NCBI GenBank assembly: GCA_039830025.1
Contig: CP140040.1
Coordinates: 458,001 to 522,000 of the forward strand
Reading direction: 5' to 3'
DNA from: Buchnera aphidicola (Kaburagia rhusicola ensigallis)
Lineage (GTDB): Bacteria > Pseudomonadota > Gammaproteobacteria > Enterobacterales > Enterobacteriaceae
DNA length: 64,000 nt
Below, in pieces: positions 41,613 to 51,096 of this stretch; position 1 is the first letter of the stretch; each line of letters opens with the position of its first letter. The notes under the pieces were generated by a model. That model made no database searches and was not told the DNA's origin. It saw only the letters and a program-made list of their open reading frames with translations. The position numbers were made by a program, and so were the translations under genes.

Positions 41613-43349
41613 GTGGATTTATTCAAACAATTAGGTTGGTATTTTTTAAGAGAATGGAAACAATATTTAATAGCTCTATTTTTACTAATTTGTATCTCTA
41701 TTTTACAATTATTCCCACCAAAACTAGTAGGATTACTAATAGATTCTATTACAAAAAAAGAAATTAATAGTACACAAACGTTATCTTGGACTGCAATAAT
41801 TTTATTTATTGCAATAGTAGTTTATATGCTTCGATATATGTGGAGAATATTTTTATTCGGAGCAGCTTATAGACTTGCCACTGAACTAAGGATAAAAATT
41901 TATGATTGCATCAGTAAAGAAAATCAAACATTTTATTTAAAATATAAAACTGGAGACTTAATAACGCGAATTACTAGCGATGTAGATAAAGTAGTATTCG
42001 CAGCAGGAGAAGGGGTTTTAACACTTATTGATTCTTTAGTAATGGGATTATCTATTTTAACCACCATGATAATATACATTAATTGGAAACTGACTATTTG
42101 TTCCCTACTTCCAATGCCTATTATGGTTATAGCAATAAATAAAATAGGTACAAAAATACACTATAGTTTTCAAGAAGCTCAAACAGCATTTTCATACTTA
42201 ACTAACCATACGCAAGAAAGTTTAAGCAGTATTGATTTAATTAAATCATTCGGTCTAGAAGAATATCGAATAAAAAAATTTTTTAAAATTCTAAAACATT
42301 TAAGAAAAAGAAATACTAAAGTTGCAAAAATTGACGCTATGTTCGATCCAATTATACATCTATCTATTTCATTATCTAACTTACTAGCCATCGTTATAGG
42401 AGGATGGTTGTTTTGGAAAAAAATAATTAGTATAGGACAATTAACTAGTTTCATAATATATCTCGGACTAATGATTTGGCCAATGCTTGCTTTAGCATGG
42501 ATGTTTAATATAGTAGAAAGAGGAAGTGTAGCATGGAAACGAATACAATCTATTCTCAATCAAAATAAATTAAAAGAAAAAAAATATGCAAAAATTCCAG
42601 CATACTTGGAAAAACTAAACATTAACATAAAAAGTTTTTACTATTACAAATGTACAACAAAGATCTTAAAAAATATTAATTTCTCACTTTATCCAGGTCA
42701 AACAATTGGAATTTGTGGACCAACTGGATCTGGAAAAAGTACTTTATTAAAACTAATTCAACAGCAATTTCCAATATCTAATGGAAAAATATCATATAAT
42801 TCTATTCCAATTTCTCGTTTTAACATACGAAAATGGAGAAAAAAAATATCAGTAATAGATCAAACTACCTTTTTATTTTCAGATACTATTTATAATAATA
42901 TTTTGATAGGAAAAATGCACGCATCTCAACAAGAAATAGAACAAGTCATTCATCTTGCGCATTTGCATAATGATATCATTAACTTTCCCTGTGGTTATAA
43001 TACTCAAGTAGGAGAACGTGGAATGATGTTATCTGGTGGACAAAAACAACGAATTTCAATTGCCCGTGCTTTATTAGCAAAATCAGAAATATTAATATTA
43101 GATAATGCTTTATCAGCAATAGATGGTGATACAGAATCAAAAATATTAAAAAATTTTAATAGTTTTATAAAACAAAAACGTACAATAATTATTTGTACAC
43201 ATCGATTATCGTCTCTAATCAATGCTAATAATATTATAGTTCTAAAAAATGGAACTATAATACAAAAAGGAAAACATAATGAACTAATTCAAGAACAAAA
43301 AAAATGGTATAACACCATGTATTCATATCAGAAAAACTTAGGAATTTAA
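41613..43349 (+). CDS. mdlA: Heterodimeric ABC transporter subunit MdlA
   Basis: Half-transporter (six-helix membrane domain plus ATPase) that should pair with MdlB. The transported compound is unknown. The 578 residues match E. coli MdlA from the first residue (MDLFKQLGWYFLREW), so the start is GTG 41613 with AGGA seven bases upstream. An ATG in another frame at 41576 is not the start. Walker A is GPTGSGKSTLL, the signature MLSGGQKQRISIARALL, and Walker B ILILDNALSAIDG. Asn stands where most ABC ATPases have the catalytic Glu (E. coli MdlA has Asp), so this site is probably weak and MdlB would do most hydrolysis. mdlB begins six bases later. Confidence 0.96.
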   Translation: MDLFKQLGWYFLREWKQYLIALFLLICISILQLFPPKLVGLLIDSITKKEINSTQTLSWTAIILFIAIVVYMLRYMWRIFLFGAAYRLATELRIKIYDCISKENQTFYLKYKTGDLITRITSDVDKVVFAAGEGVLTLIDSLVMGLSILTTMIIYINWKLTICSLLPMPIMVIAINKIGTKIHYSFQEAQTAFSYLTNHTQESLSSIDLIKSFGLEEYRIKKFFKILKHLRKRNTKVAKIDAMFDPIIHLSISLSNLLAIVIGGWLFWKKIISIGQLTSFIIYLGLMIWPMLALAWMFNIVERGSVAWKRIQSILNQNKLKEKKYAKIPAYLEKLNINIKSFYYYKCTTKILKNINFSLYPGQTIGICGPTGSGKSTLLKLIQQQFPISNGKISYNSIPISRFNIRKWRKKISVIDQTTFLFSDTIYNNILIGKMHASQQEIEQVIHLAHLHNDIINFPCGYNTQVGERGMMLSGGQKQRISIARALLAKSEILILDNALSAIDGDTESKILKNFNSFIKQKRTIIICTHRLSSLINANNIIVLKNGTIIQKGKHNELIQEQKKWYNTMYSYQKNLGI

Positions 43350-43355
43350 AAAATT

Positions 43356-45116
43356 ATGATAATAAAAATAAAATTTTATGTAGTTAAAAATTTAGTACAC
43401 TTTTGGCCTATATTAAAACGTTTAATACGTTATGGAATAAATTACAAAAAAAAAATGGCATTAGGATTTTCTTTTTTATTATTATCTTCTATATCTGAAG
43501 TATTGGGTCCTGTATTAATTAGTAACTTCATAAAAACTAGTTTAACTATGCATTATATATGTTATTCTATATTATTTAAAACAATAATAGCTTACCTATT
43601 TTTACAAATCATATCAGTCCTATTTAATTACTTTCAAGACATTATTTTTAATAATATATCAATAAAAATTATTGAAACATTACGATTTCACTTGATGCAA
43701 TCAATATTAACATTACCCATTAATCAATTTAGAAAAGAACCCATCGGGCAGTTTATTTCATGTGTAACAAGCGATACAGAAGTGATTAAAGAACTATATG
43801 AAACTTTTGTTACCACATTGTTTCGTAGTATTATATTAATTAGTGTTACACTAATAACTATGTTTAGTTTAGAATGGAGAATGGCTAGTATAGCAATAAT
43901 TATTTTTCCATTAGTATCAATAATAACATTGTTATATCAATATTATAGCAAACCAATTCTAAAAAAGACTAGAACGTATATTACAAAAGTTTATAACACT
44001 TTTCATGAAGTAATTAATGGAATTAACGTAATACAGCAATTTGGGTTAGAAAAAAAATTTAGAAAATCTATAGAAGACACTAGTAATCTACATTACCTAA
44101 ATCGTATGAAAATATTAAAATTAGATGGTTTTCTGCTAAGACCCTTACTTAATTTGTTTTCAGCTATAATATTATGCGGATTAATTTTGCTATTCAGTTC
44201 ATACCCCAGAGGATTTTTTGAAATTGGAACTTTATATGCTTTTATTACCTACTTAGGACGTCTTAATGAACCATTGATTACTATTGCTTCTCAACAATCT
44301 ATTTTACAGCAATCTATTATAGCAGGAAAAAGAATATTTCACTTACTTGATTTTCCCAAACAAAAATACGGAACAGATTTTGTAAACTTAAAAACAGGGG
44401 AAATACATATTAAAGATTTAAATTTTCAATATGAAAGTAATAATAAAAATACATTAAATAATATTAATTTACATATTTTTTCAAAGCAATTTATAGCACT
44501 GGTAGGACGCACAGGAAGTGGAAAAAGCACTCTTGCACAACTTTTAATGGGATATTATCCTATCCATCATGGAAACATTTATTTAGATAAACGAAATATA
44601 AACTCATTAAGTAACAATGTTCTACGTAATGGAATATCTATTGTTCAACAAGATCCAATTATATTAGATGATTCAATTTTGAAAAACATTGCTTTTGGAA
44701 AGAATATTTCTGAATCAAAAGTTTGGAATATTTTAGAACAAGTACATCTCACTAAATTAGTAAAATCTATGCCAAAAGGAATACACTCATGTCTAGGAGA
44801 AAATGGAAATAAAATATCTATAGGACAAAAACAACTATTATCTATTGCTAGAATTCTAGTATCCATTCCAAAAATATTAATATTAGATGAAGCTACTGCT
44901 AATATAGATCTAGAAACCGAAAAAAAAATACAAACCATACTGGCTTCTATAAAACATTACACTACATTGATAGTAATTGCACATAGATTATCAACAATAA
45001 AAAACGCAGATAAAATAATAGTTTTTAATCAAGGTAAAATTGTTGAAAAAGGATCACACGATTATTTAATAAATAAAAAAAAATATTACTGGAAAATGTA
45101 CAGACATCAAAATTAA
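43356..45116 (+). CDS. mdlB: Heterodimeric ABC transporter subunit MdlB
   Basis: Partner of MdlA. The 586 residues align with E. coli MdlB (593) from FWPILKRLIRYG onward. Six transmembrane helices precede Walker A GRTGSGKSTLAQ, the Q-loop VQQDP, signature ISIGQKQLLSIAR and an intact Walker B with catalytic Glu (LILDEATANID), followed by the switch His in IAHRLSTI. A run of ten A at about 43446-43455 lies inside the gene yet leaves the frame open, unlike those in nadD, recB and fmt. The first ATG after mdlA (43356) adds about ten residues to the E. coli N-terminus. Export of a lipid-like or toxic compound is a guess only. Confidence 0.96.
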   Translation: MIIKIKFYVVKNLVHFWPILKRLIRYGINYKKKMALGFSFLLLSSISEVLGPVLISNFIKTSLTMHYICYSILFKTIIAYLFLQIISVLFNYFQDIIFNNISIKIIETLRFHLMQSILTLPINQFRKEPIGQFISCVTSDTEVIKELYETFVTTLFRSIILISVTLITMFSLEWRMASIAIIIFPLVSIITLLYQYYSKPILKKTRTYITKVYNTFHEVINGINVIQQFGLEKKFRKSIEDTSNLHYLNRMKILKLDGFLLRPLLNLFSAIILCGLILLFSSYPRGFFEIGTLYAFITYLGRLNEPLITIASQQSILQQSIIAGKRIFHLLDFPKQKYGTDFVNLKTGEIHIKDLNFQYESNNKNTLNNINLHIFSKQFIALVGRTGSGKSTLAQLLMGYYPIHHGNIYLDKRNINSLSNNVLRNGISIVQQDPIILDDSILKNIAFGKNISESKVWNILEQVHLTKLVKSMPKGIHSCLGENGNKISIGQKQLLSIARILVSIPKILILDEATANIDLETEKKIQTILASIKHYTTLIVIAHRLSTIKNADKIIVFNQGKIVEKGSHDYLINKKKYYWKMYRHQN

Positions 45117-45146
45117 AAAATAAAAATTGTAACATTGAACTTAACT

Positions 45147-45256
45147 AGAATCTCTGTTAGCAATAACATAGTACCTGCATTACTTAATATGGCTGCTACT
45201 TTCCAGTCCTGACCAGTTTTTTAAGACTACAGTACTAGATACCAACAGAGAATTCT
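45147..45256 (-). ncRNA. ffs: 4.5S RNA of the signal recognition particle
   Basis: The reverse strand contains the SRP domain IV core GGTCAGG, a GGAA tetraloop closed by ACT/AGT, and AGCAGCC, at about 45191-45214. The flanks fold into a long hairpin. AGAATTCTCTGTTGG near 45256-45242 pairs with CTAACAGAGATTCT near 45160-45147. The length of about 110 bases compares with 114 in E. coli. E. coli also has ffs in the mdlB to dnaX interval, so synteny supports it. It binds Ffh to target proteins to the membrane. Exact ends are inferred from pairing. Confidence 0.93.
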
Positions 45257-45264
45257 CTAAACTA

Positions 45265-45293
45265 ATTATATATGAATTTTTTATTAATAACAA
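45265..45293 (-). promoter_or_regulatory. Promoter of 4.5S RNA
   Basis: On the reverse strand TTGTTA (45293-45288) and a consensus TATAAT (45270-45265) are separated by exactly 17 bases. The -10 box ends 8 bases before the inferred RNA start. This is the clearest sigma-70 promoter I see in the window. Confidence 0.72.
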
Positions 45294-45417
45294 ATATTTT
45301 TCATAAAAAAAATAAATATTTTATAACAACTAACTGAAACTATTCTTTTTTAAAATCTTTTTTATAAATATAATATATGTTAATATTATTCATTCTATTT
45401 AGATTAAAATTGTAATA

Positions 45418-46539
45418 ATGAATTATCAAATTCTAGCTAATAAATGGAGACCTCAAGAATTTAATGATGTTATCGAACAAAAATATATCATTACTGCTAT
45501 ATGCAATGGATTAAAATTAGGACGCATACATCATACATGGTTATTTTACGGCACTCGCGGAACTGGAAAAACTACAATTTCTAGGTTACTAGCTAAAAGT
45601 TTAAGTTGCGAAACAGGAGTTACACACGTTCCATGCAGAACATGTTCAAATTGTAAAGAAATTGAAACAGGAAAATTCATTGACTTATTTGAAGTAGATG
45701 CAGCATCACGAACTAAAATAGAAGATATGAAAGAACTATTAAATAATGTTAATTACCTACCAACAAAAGGAAGATTTAAAATTTATTTGATAGATGAAAT
45801 TCATATGTTATCAAAACATAGTTTTAATTCCCTCTTAAAAATAATTGAAGAACCACCAAAACATATAAAATTTATTCTAGCAACAACTAATTTAGAAAAA
45901 GTACCAAAAACTATTTTATCGCGTTGTTTGCATTTTCAACTAAAGTCTATTAGTACAATTGCCATTATCAAACAAATTAAATACATACTATCTAAAGAAA
46001 ATATATTTTTTGAATATGAAGCAATAAAACTACTATCTATAGAATCTAGGGGTAGTTTGAGAGATGCATTAAATTTAACAGAGCAAGCAATTTCTATGGG
46101 AAATGAAAAAGTCTCAACTCAAATTGTAAAAAATATGTTAGGAAGATTAGACAGCAATCAAATATTAAATATAACTTTAGCATTACTAAAAAAAGATTCT
46201 AAAAAAATATTGTCATCATTAGAGTATATTCATACAATTGACGTAAACTGGGAATGCATATTAATAGAAATTCTTAAATTATTGTATCAAATAGCTATAT
46301 TTAAAGTATTTCCAAAAATAAGTAAAAATTATTTATTTTGCGAAGACGAAATAGAAAACAAAAAAATATATTATATTTCAAAAAAATCTAAATACGTTGA
46401 TATCCAATTATATTATCAAACTATATTAAAAGGTAGAAAAGAACTAAATATGGCTCCTAATTTAAATATTGGAGCAGAAATGATTTTATTACGTGTATTG
46501 AATCTTAACACTACTCCAATAAACATTGATGTAGTTTAA
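45418..46539 (+). CDS. dnaX: DNA polymerase III DnaX, gamma-like short form
   Basis: ATPase subunit of the clamp loader. The 373 residues cover domains I-III of E. coli DnaX and stop right after the LLRVLNLN segment that ends domain III. Domains IV and V of tau (full length 643), which bind DnaB helicase and the polymerase alpha subunit, are absent. Walker A is GTRGTGKTT at 45-53. The zinc-binding cysteines lie in SCETGVTHVPCRTCSNC. Walker B-like LIDEIHMLS and the SRC sensor 1 motif (LSRCLHF) are present. No programmed frameshift site is needed since only one product exists. It is followed by ybaB as in E. coli. Confidence 0.97.
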   Translation: MNYQILANKWRPQEFNDVIEQKYIITAICNGLKLGRIHHTWLFYGTRGTGKTTISRLLAKSLSCETGVTHVPCRTCSNCKEIETGKFIDLFEVDAASRTKIEDMKELLNNVNYLPTKGRFKIYLIDEIHMLSKHSFNSLLKIIEEPPKHIKFILATTNLEKVPKTILSRCLHFQLKSISTIAIIKQIKYILSKENIFFEYEAIKLLSIESRGSLRDALNLTEQAISMGNEKVSTQIVKNMLGRLDSNQILNITLALLKKDSKKILSSLEYIHTIDVNWECILIEILKLLYQIAIFKVFPKISKNYLFCEDEIENKKIYYISKKSKYVDIQLYYQTILKGRKELNMAPNLNIGAEMILLRVLNLNTTPINIDVV

Positions 46540-46720
46540 AAAAATTAAAAGGCTTTAGCATATTAATTAATGTAATAATTATTTTTCTATTACAAAATTT
46601 TATACAAATATTAATTTTATTTTATAAAATTATTAAATACACAGCATATATGACATATAATGATATTAGTTATTAACATTAAATATTCTTAATAGTTATA
46701 ATCATAATAGGAAATTAAAA

Positions 46721-47053
46721 ATGTTTTCTAAAAACGGACTAAATGGTTTAATGCAACAAGCAAAAGAAATGCAAAAAAAAGTAGCACAGATACAAAAAGA
46801 AGTATCTACTATAGAAGTCACTGGAGAGTCTGGAGCGGGAGTTGTAAAAGTAACATTAATTGGCGCAAATAATTGTAAAAAAATAGAAATAGACTCAACA
46901 CTAATAGTACAACATGAAAAAGATATATTAGAAGATTTAATAGTAGCAGCTTTTAATGACGCAGTAAGACGTATATCAGAATTGCAAAAACAAAAAATGT
47001 CCTCTATTTCGTCAGATATACCATTTTCCAACGAACTAAATGTTACTTTTTAA
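46721..47053 (+). CDS. ybaB: YbaB/EbfC nucleoid-associated protein
   Basis: Small dimeric DNA-binding protein of unclear role, encoded next to dnaX in many bacteria. The 110 residues (E. coli 109) match well: GLNGLMQQAKEMQKKVAQIQ, EVTGESGAGVVKVTL, a KIEIDSTL segment, EDLIVAAFNDAVRRI and KMSSISS. The ribosome-binding site is AGGAAA. recR, next in E. coli, is missing from the 227-base gap to htpG. Confidence 0.96.
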   Translation: MFSKNGLNGLMQQAKEMQKKVAQIQKEVSTIEVTGESGAGVVKVTLIGANNCKKIEIDSTLIVQHEKDILEDLIVAAFNDAVRRISELQKQKMSSISSDIPFSNELNVTF

Positions 47054-47280
47054 AATATAAATTATATCAATAAATAATTTTTATATCATAAATTACAACA
47101 TAAAATTGCAAAGTAGGCTATAAAACACCCAACTTATAAGATTAAACCAAAGTTAAAATTCTTATATTAATAATAAAAATAACTTTCTATTAACTTCTAT
47201 AACACACATCTATCACAATATTTACACTTAATATAAGTTACATTAAAAAAACATTATTCATACTTATCAAGAGATTTTTT

Positions 47281-49158
47281 ATGAATTCAAATAAAAAAGA
47301 AATACATGAATTTCAATCAGAAACTAATAAAATACTGCATTTAATGATTCATTCTCTATATTCTAATAAAGAAATATTTTTAAGAGAACTAATTTCTAAT
47401 GCATCAGATGCTATTGATAAATTAAAATTTAAATCTATATCTTCACCAGAACTATACGAAAAAGATACAAAATTACATATTAGACTATATATAGATAAAA
47501 AAAACAATAGTCTAACAATTAGTGACAATGGGATAGGAATGACATACCAAGAAATAATTGATAATCTAGGCACGATAGCAAAATCTGGAACAAAGTTATT
47601 TTTAAAATCTTGCGAAAAATCTATTCAAGAAAAAAATAATTTTATTGGACAATTTGGAGTAGGATTCTATTCAGCATTCATTGTGTCTAAAAAAATAACA
47701 GTAAAAAGCAGATTTGGTGGTTTAAATGAAAGTGAAGGTGTGTTATGGGAATCTGAAGGAAAAGGAAAATACGAAGTTAGCAAAATCAATAAAAAACACA
47801 GGGGGACAAAAATAACTTTATATTTAAAATCACAAGACACTTGTTTTTTAGAACTATGGAATATAAAAAATATTATTAATAAATATTCCAATCATATTTC
47901 TGTTCCAATAGAAATTAATGTGTACAACGAAAAGACAAAAATGAGTGAATGGGAACAAATAAATCAAGCAAAAGCATTATGGACTTTAAAAAAATCTGAA
48001 ATAACAGATGAGGAATACAAAAATTTTTATAAACAACTTACTAACGATTCTAATGACCCAATCATATGGACTCATAACAAAGTAGAAGGTATTCAAGAAT
48101 ATACAATTTTACTATTCATTCCTTCAAAATCAGCTTGGGATATCTGGAATAAAGACAATAAACATGGTTTAAAACTATATGTAAAACGCATATACATCAT
48201 GGATAATGCAGAACAATTTTTACCCAACTATTTACGATTTGTAAAAGGTATCATTGATTCAGACAATTTACCATTAAATGTTTCTCGAGAAATATTACAA
48301 AATCATGAAATTATTTCAAAATTAAAAACAATACTAACAAAAAGAGTGCTAAAACTGCTACATGACCTTTCTAAAAATATTGATTCTTACAAATTATTTT
48401 GGTCTCAATTTGGTCTAATATTAAAAGAAGGTCCTGCTGAAGACCCTAAAAATCGCGATCTAATTGCTAATATTTTACGATTTTATTCCATGAAACAAAA
48501 TTCTTCGGAAAATATGATTTCCTTAAGAAAGTACATTGATAACATGAGTGAAAAGCAAGAAAAAATTTATTTTATTACAGCAGATAGCTACTCTTCAGCC
48601 ATAAATAGTCCTCATCTAGAATTTTTTAAACGAAAAAACATCGACGTATTATTGCTTGTTGACAAAATTGATGAATGGATGATGAATTATTTAACTGAAT
48701 TTGATGGAAAATTATTCCAATCGATTAGTAAACACGATGAATCTATTGAAAAATTAAACGAAAATTCTAATGAGCTACAAAAAAATTTACATTCCAATAT
48801 GGAATCTCTATTAGATAAAATAAGAAATATACTAAAAAACAAAATAAAAGATGTAAGATTTACTTATAAGTTAACACATACTCCTGCCATGGTTATTACA
48901 GATTCTCATGATATGACTACTCAAATGGCAAAGCTTTTTTCTGCTGCAGGGCAATCTGTCCCTAAAATAAAATATATTTTCGAAATCAACCCAAAACATG
49001 AATTAATTCAAAAAATCAATAAAGAACAAAACGAAGAAAAAATGAAAAACTGGATAAAAATATTATTTGATCAATCGCTTCTTGCAGAAAAAAACACTTT
49101 AGAAAATCCTAGTAAATTTATAACTAGAATAAATAATTTTTTAATAAATTGCAATTAA
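47281..49158 (+). CDS. htpG: Chaperone HtpG (Hsp90)
   Basis: Bacterial Hsp90 homologue, an ATP-dependent dimeric chaperone. The 625 residues (E. coli 624) begin with the ATP-binding domain: EIFLRELISNASDAIDKL with the catalytic Glu, SDNGIGMT, GTIAKSGT and GQFGVGFYSAF (ATP lid). The middle domain has GIIDSDNLPLNVSREILQ with the Arg that contacts ATP. The C-terminal dimerisation domain ends with AEKNTLENPSKFITRIN. The leader AAGAGATTTTTTATGAAT resembles that of lon. It sits between ybaB and adk as in E. coli after loss of recR. Confidence 0.98.
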   Translation: MNSNKKEIHEFQSETNKILHLMIHSLYSNKEIFLRELISNASDAIDKLKFKSISSPELYEKDTKLHIRLYIDKKNNSLTISDNGIGMTYQEIIDNLGTIAKSGTKLFLKSCEKSIQEKNNFIGQFGVGFYSAFIVSKKITVKSRFGGLNESEGVLWESEGKGKYEVSKINKKHRGTKITLYLKSQDTCFLELWNIKNIINKYSNHISVPIEINVYNEKTKMSEWEQINQAKALWTLKKSEITDEEYKNFYKQLTNDSNDPIIWTHNKVEGIQEYTILLFIPSKSAWDIWNKDNKHGLKLYVKRIYIMDNAEQFLPNYLRFVKGIIDSDNLPLNVSREILQNHEIISKLKTILTKRVLKLLHDLSKNIDSYKLFWSQFGLILKEGPAEDPKNRDLIANILRFYSMKQNSSENMISLRKYIDNMSEKQEKIYFITADSYSSAINSPHLEFFKRKNIDVLLLVDKIDEWMMNYLTEFDGKLFQSISKHDESIEKLNENSNELQKNLHSNMESLLDKIRNILKNKIKDVRFTYKLTHTPAMVITDSHDMTTQMAKLFSAAGQSVPKIKYIFEINPKHELIQKINKEQNEEKMKNWIKILFDQSLLAEKNTLENPSKFITRINNFLINCN

Positions 49159-49247
49159 CAACCAAATACAAAATGTACACTTATAATATTCATTTATATT
49201 AATTATTAACAATTAAAACAAATTTTTTAAACTCTAAAGGTATAAAA

Positions 49248-49886
49248 ATGCGTATTGTTTTACTTGGAGCGCCAGGATCAGGAAAAGGAACGCAAGCTAA
49301 ATTCATTGCAAAACGATATCGTATTCCAATCATATCCACTGGAGAAATATTAAGAAAATTAATACAAAATGACACTTTAATAAGCAAAAAAATTAAATAT
49401 ACCATTCATAATGGAAAATTAATTTCAGACAATATAGTCACAACACTAGTAAAAAACAGTATTTCTAAAATAAATTGTGATTCAGGATTCGTGCTCGACG
49501 GATTTCCACGAACTATATCTCAAGCACAAATAATTAAAAAAGAAAAAATACTTATTAATTATATTTTTGAATTAAAAATACCAAATGAAATGATTTTAAA
49601 ACGCGTTCAAAAAAGAAGAATGAACTCAATATTAGAAACAATAAATGGTAATATAGAAGACAAAAATCAATCTCTCAAAAGCACAAATTATAAAAATATT
49701 GCTCATAGATATGACGACAATGAATTAATTATTAATACAAGATTAGAAGAGTATAAAAAATTTACAATACCCCTTATAAATTACTTTAATAAAAGCTCAA
49801 TTATAAGAAAAATTAAATTTTATACTATAGATGGGACTAAAACTATATCAGAAATTAATGAAGAAATTAAAAATATCTTAGATTAA
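49248..49886 (+). CDS. adk: Adenylate kinase with diverged LID
   Basis: Interconverts ATP + AMP and two ADP. The 212 residues (E. coli 214) have the P-loop GAPGSGKGTQ at 7-16, the AMP site ISTGE with Arg36, and LDGFPRT with Arg88. The core Arg residues also persist (119, 123, 154 and 165, matching E. coli 119, 123, 156 and 167). The LID, however, is unusual: residues 125-153 keep about the usual length but none of its landmarks (SGR, YH, FNPPK). I checked the other frames for a compensated frameshift and found stops. The active site can probably still form, but ATP closure may differ. A GGTATAAAA leader precedes the start. Confidence 0.95.
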   Translation: MRIVLLGAPGSGKGTQAKFIAKRYRIPIISTGEILRKLIQNDTLISKKIKYTIHNGKLISDNIVTTLVKNSISKINCDSGFVLDGFPRTISQAQIIKKEKILINYIFELKIPNEMILKRVQKRRMNSILETINGNIEDKNQSLKSTNYKNIAHRYDDNELIINTRLEEYKKFTIPLINYFNKSSIIRKIKFYTIDGTKTISEINEEIKNILD

Positions 49887-49936
49887 TAATATTTTTATAA
49901 AAATAATTTATACATATATCTTATTTAATATTTTCT

Positions 49937-50010
49937 TGCGCTCTATAGGATTTGAACCTATGACCTACGGCTTAGAAGGCCGTTGCTCTATCCAACTGAG
50001 CTAAGAGCGC
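49937..50010 (-). tRNA. tRNA-Arg (UCU)
   Basis: The reverse strand forms a 74-base cloverleaf beginning GCGCTCTTAGCTCAG. The anticodon loop CTTCTAA gives UCU, reading AGA/AGG, and GGTTCAAATCC is the T loop. It resembles E. coli argU. The CCA end is not encoded. AGA is a very common arginine codon in this AT-rich window. Confidence 0.96.
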
Positions 50011-50198
50011 AATTTTCACTAAAAATTATAAAAAATGCAATTACTCATTTTATAAAAAATTAATTATTAAAAAAATAAAATATATTCATATTCCAATATA
50101 TACCTTATAATAATATTATATACCATTAATTTTATTAACAGAACACTTTTTTTTATTTCTAAAAAAAATAAATAAAAAAATTAAATCGAGTTCATTTA

Positions 50199-51056
50199 AT
50201 GTTTAAAAAAATTCTAAACGGACAAAAAATCTCCAATAAAATACAAACAAAAATAAAAAAACAGGTAAATCAAAGAATAAAAGAAGGAAAAAGACCACCA
50301 GGACTAGCAGTAATATTAATAGGAAACCATATAGCATCAGAAATTTATGTTGATAAAAAAAATATAGCCTGTAAAAAAGCAGGATTTTTTTCAAAAATAT
50401 GGCACTTTTCTGAAAATGTTCAAGAAAACAAAATAATTAATCTGATAAACATTTTAAATCAAGACTCTAATATTGATGGAATTTTAATACAATTACCTAT
50501 CCCTAAGCATATTAATATTAAAAATGTATTTAACAAAATTAATCCAAATAAAGACGTAGATGGATTTCATCCTTACAATATAGGTTGTTTATGCCAAAAA
50601 ATTCCCAGATTACGTCCTTGTACTCCATTAGGGATAATTACAATGTTAAAATATTATAAAATTAATATAAAAGGTTTACATGCTGTTATAATAGGAGCTT
50701 CTAATACAGTTGGTCGACCAATGAATTTAGAGCTATTGTTATCTGGTTGTACCACTACGATTACTCATAGATTTACAACAAATCTTAAAAACTTTATTAA
50801 ACAAGCGGACTTAATAGTCATTGCAATAGGACAAGAAAAATTTTTAAAAGGAAAATGGATTAAACCAGGAGCGATAATAATTGATGTAGGAATTAATAGA
50901 CTTAGAAACGGGACAATAGTAGGGGATGTAGATTTCGAATCAGCTATTTTAAATGCATCATACATAACCCCTGTTCCAGGAGGAGTTGGACCTATGACTG
51001 TAGCAACATTACTACAAAATACTTTAAAAGCTTGTATAGAATATAATTTCATTTAA
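50199..51056 (+). CDS. folD: Methylenetetrahydrofolate dehydrogenase/cyclohydrolase
   Basis: Bifunctional enzyme producing 10-formyltetrahydrofolate, the formyl donor for Fmt and purines. The 285 residues (E. coli 288) contain [11 protein letters not shown] with the catalytic Tyr and Lys, [10 protein letters not shown], the conserved [26 protein letters not shown] (NADP binding) and [15 protein letters not shown]. All catalytic features are in place. It links functionally to fmt and def at 59010-60482 and to initiator tRNA at 20022. cysS lies downstream in the opposite orientation, and cysS and folD are also neighbours in E. coli. Confidence 0.98.
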   Translation: MFKKILNGQKISNKIQTKIKKQVNQRIKEGKRPPGLAVILIGNHIASEIYVDKKNIACKKAGFFSKIWHFSENVQENKIINLINILNQDSNIDGILIQLPIPKHINIKNVFNKINPNKDVDGFHPYNIGCLCQKIPRLRPCTPLGIITMLKYYKINIKGLHAVIIGASNTVGRPMNLELLLSGCTTTITHRFTTNLKNFIKQADLIVIAIGQEKFLKGKWIKPGAIIIDVGINRLRNGTIVGDVDFESAILNASYITPVPGGVGPMTVATLLQNTLKACIEYNFI

Positions 51057-51096
51057 AACATTAAATAAAATCTACAAAATTGTACCGTTATCAAAA

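Noticed and set aside
41576..41767. 63-codon frame with an ATG at the start of mdlA
   Set aside because: It overlaps mdlA in another frame. MdlA aligns from the GTG at 41613, which has its own AGGA.
49617..49707. Compensated frameshift as the cause of the odd adk LID
   Set aside because: Both alternative frames contain stops in this stretch and do not restore the LID motifs.
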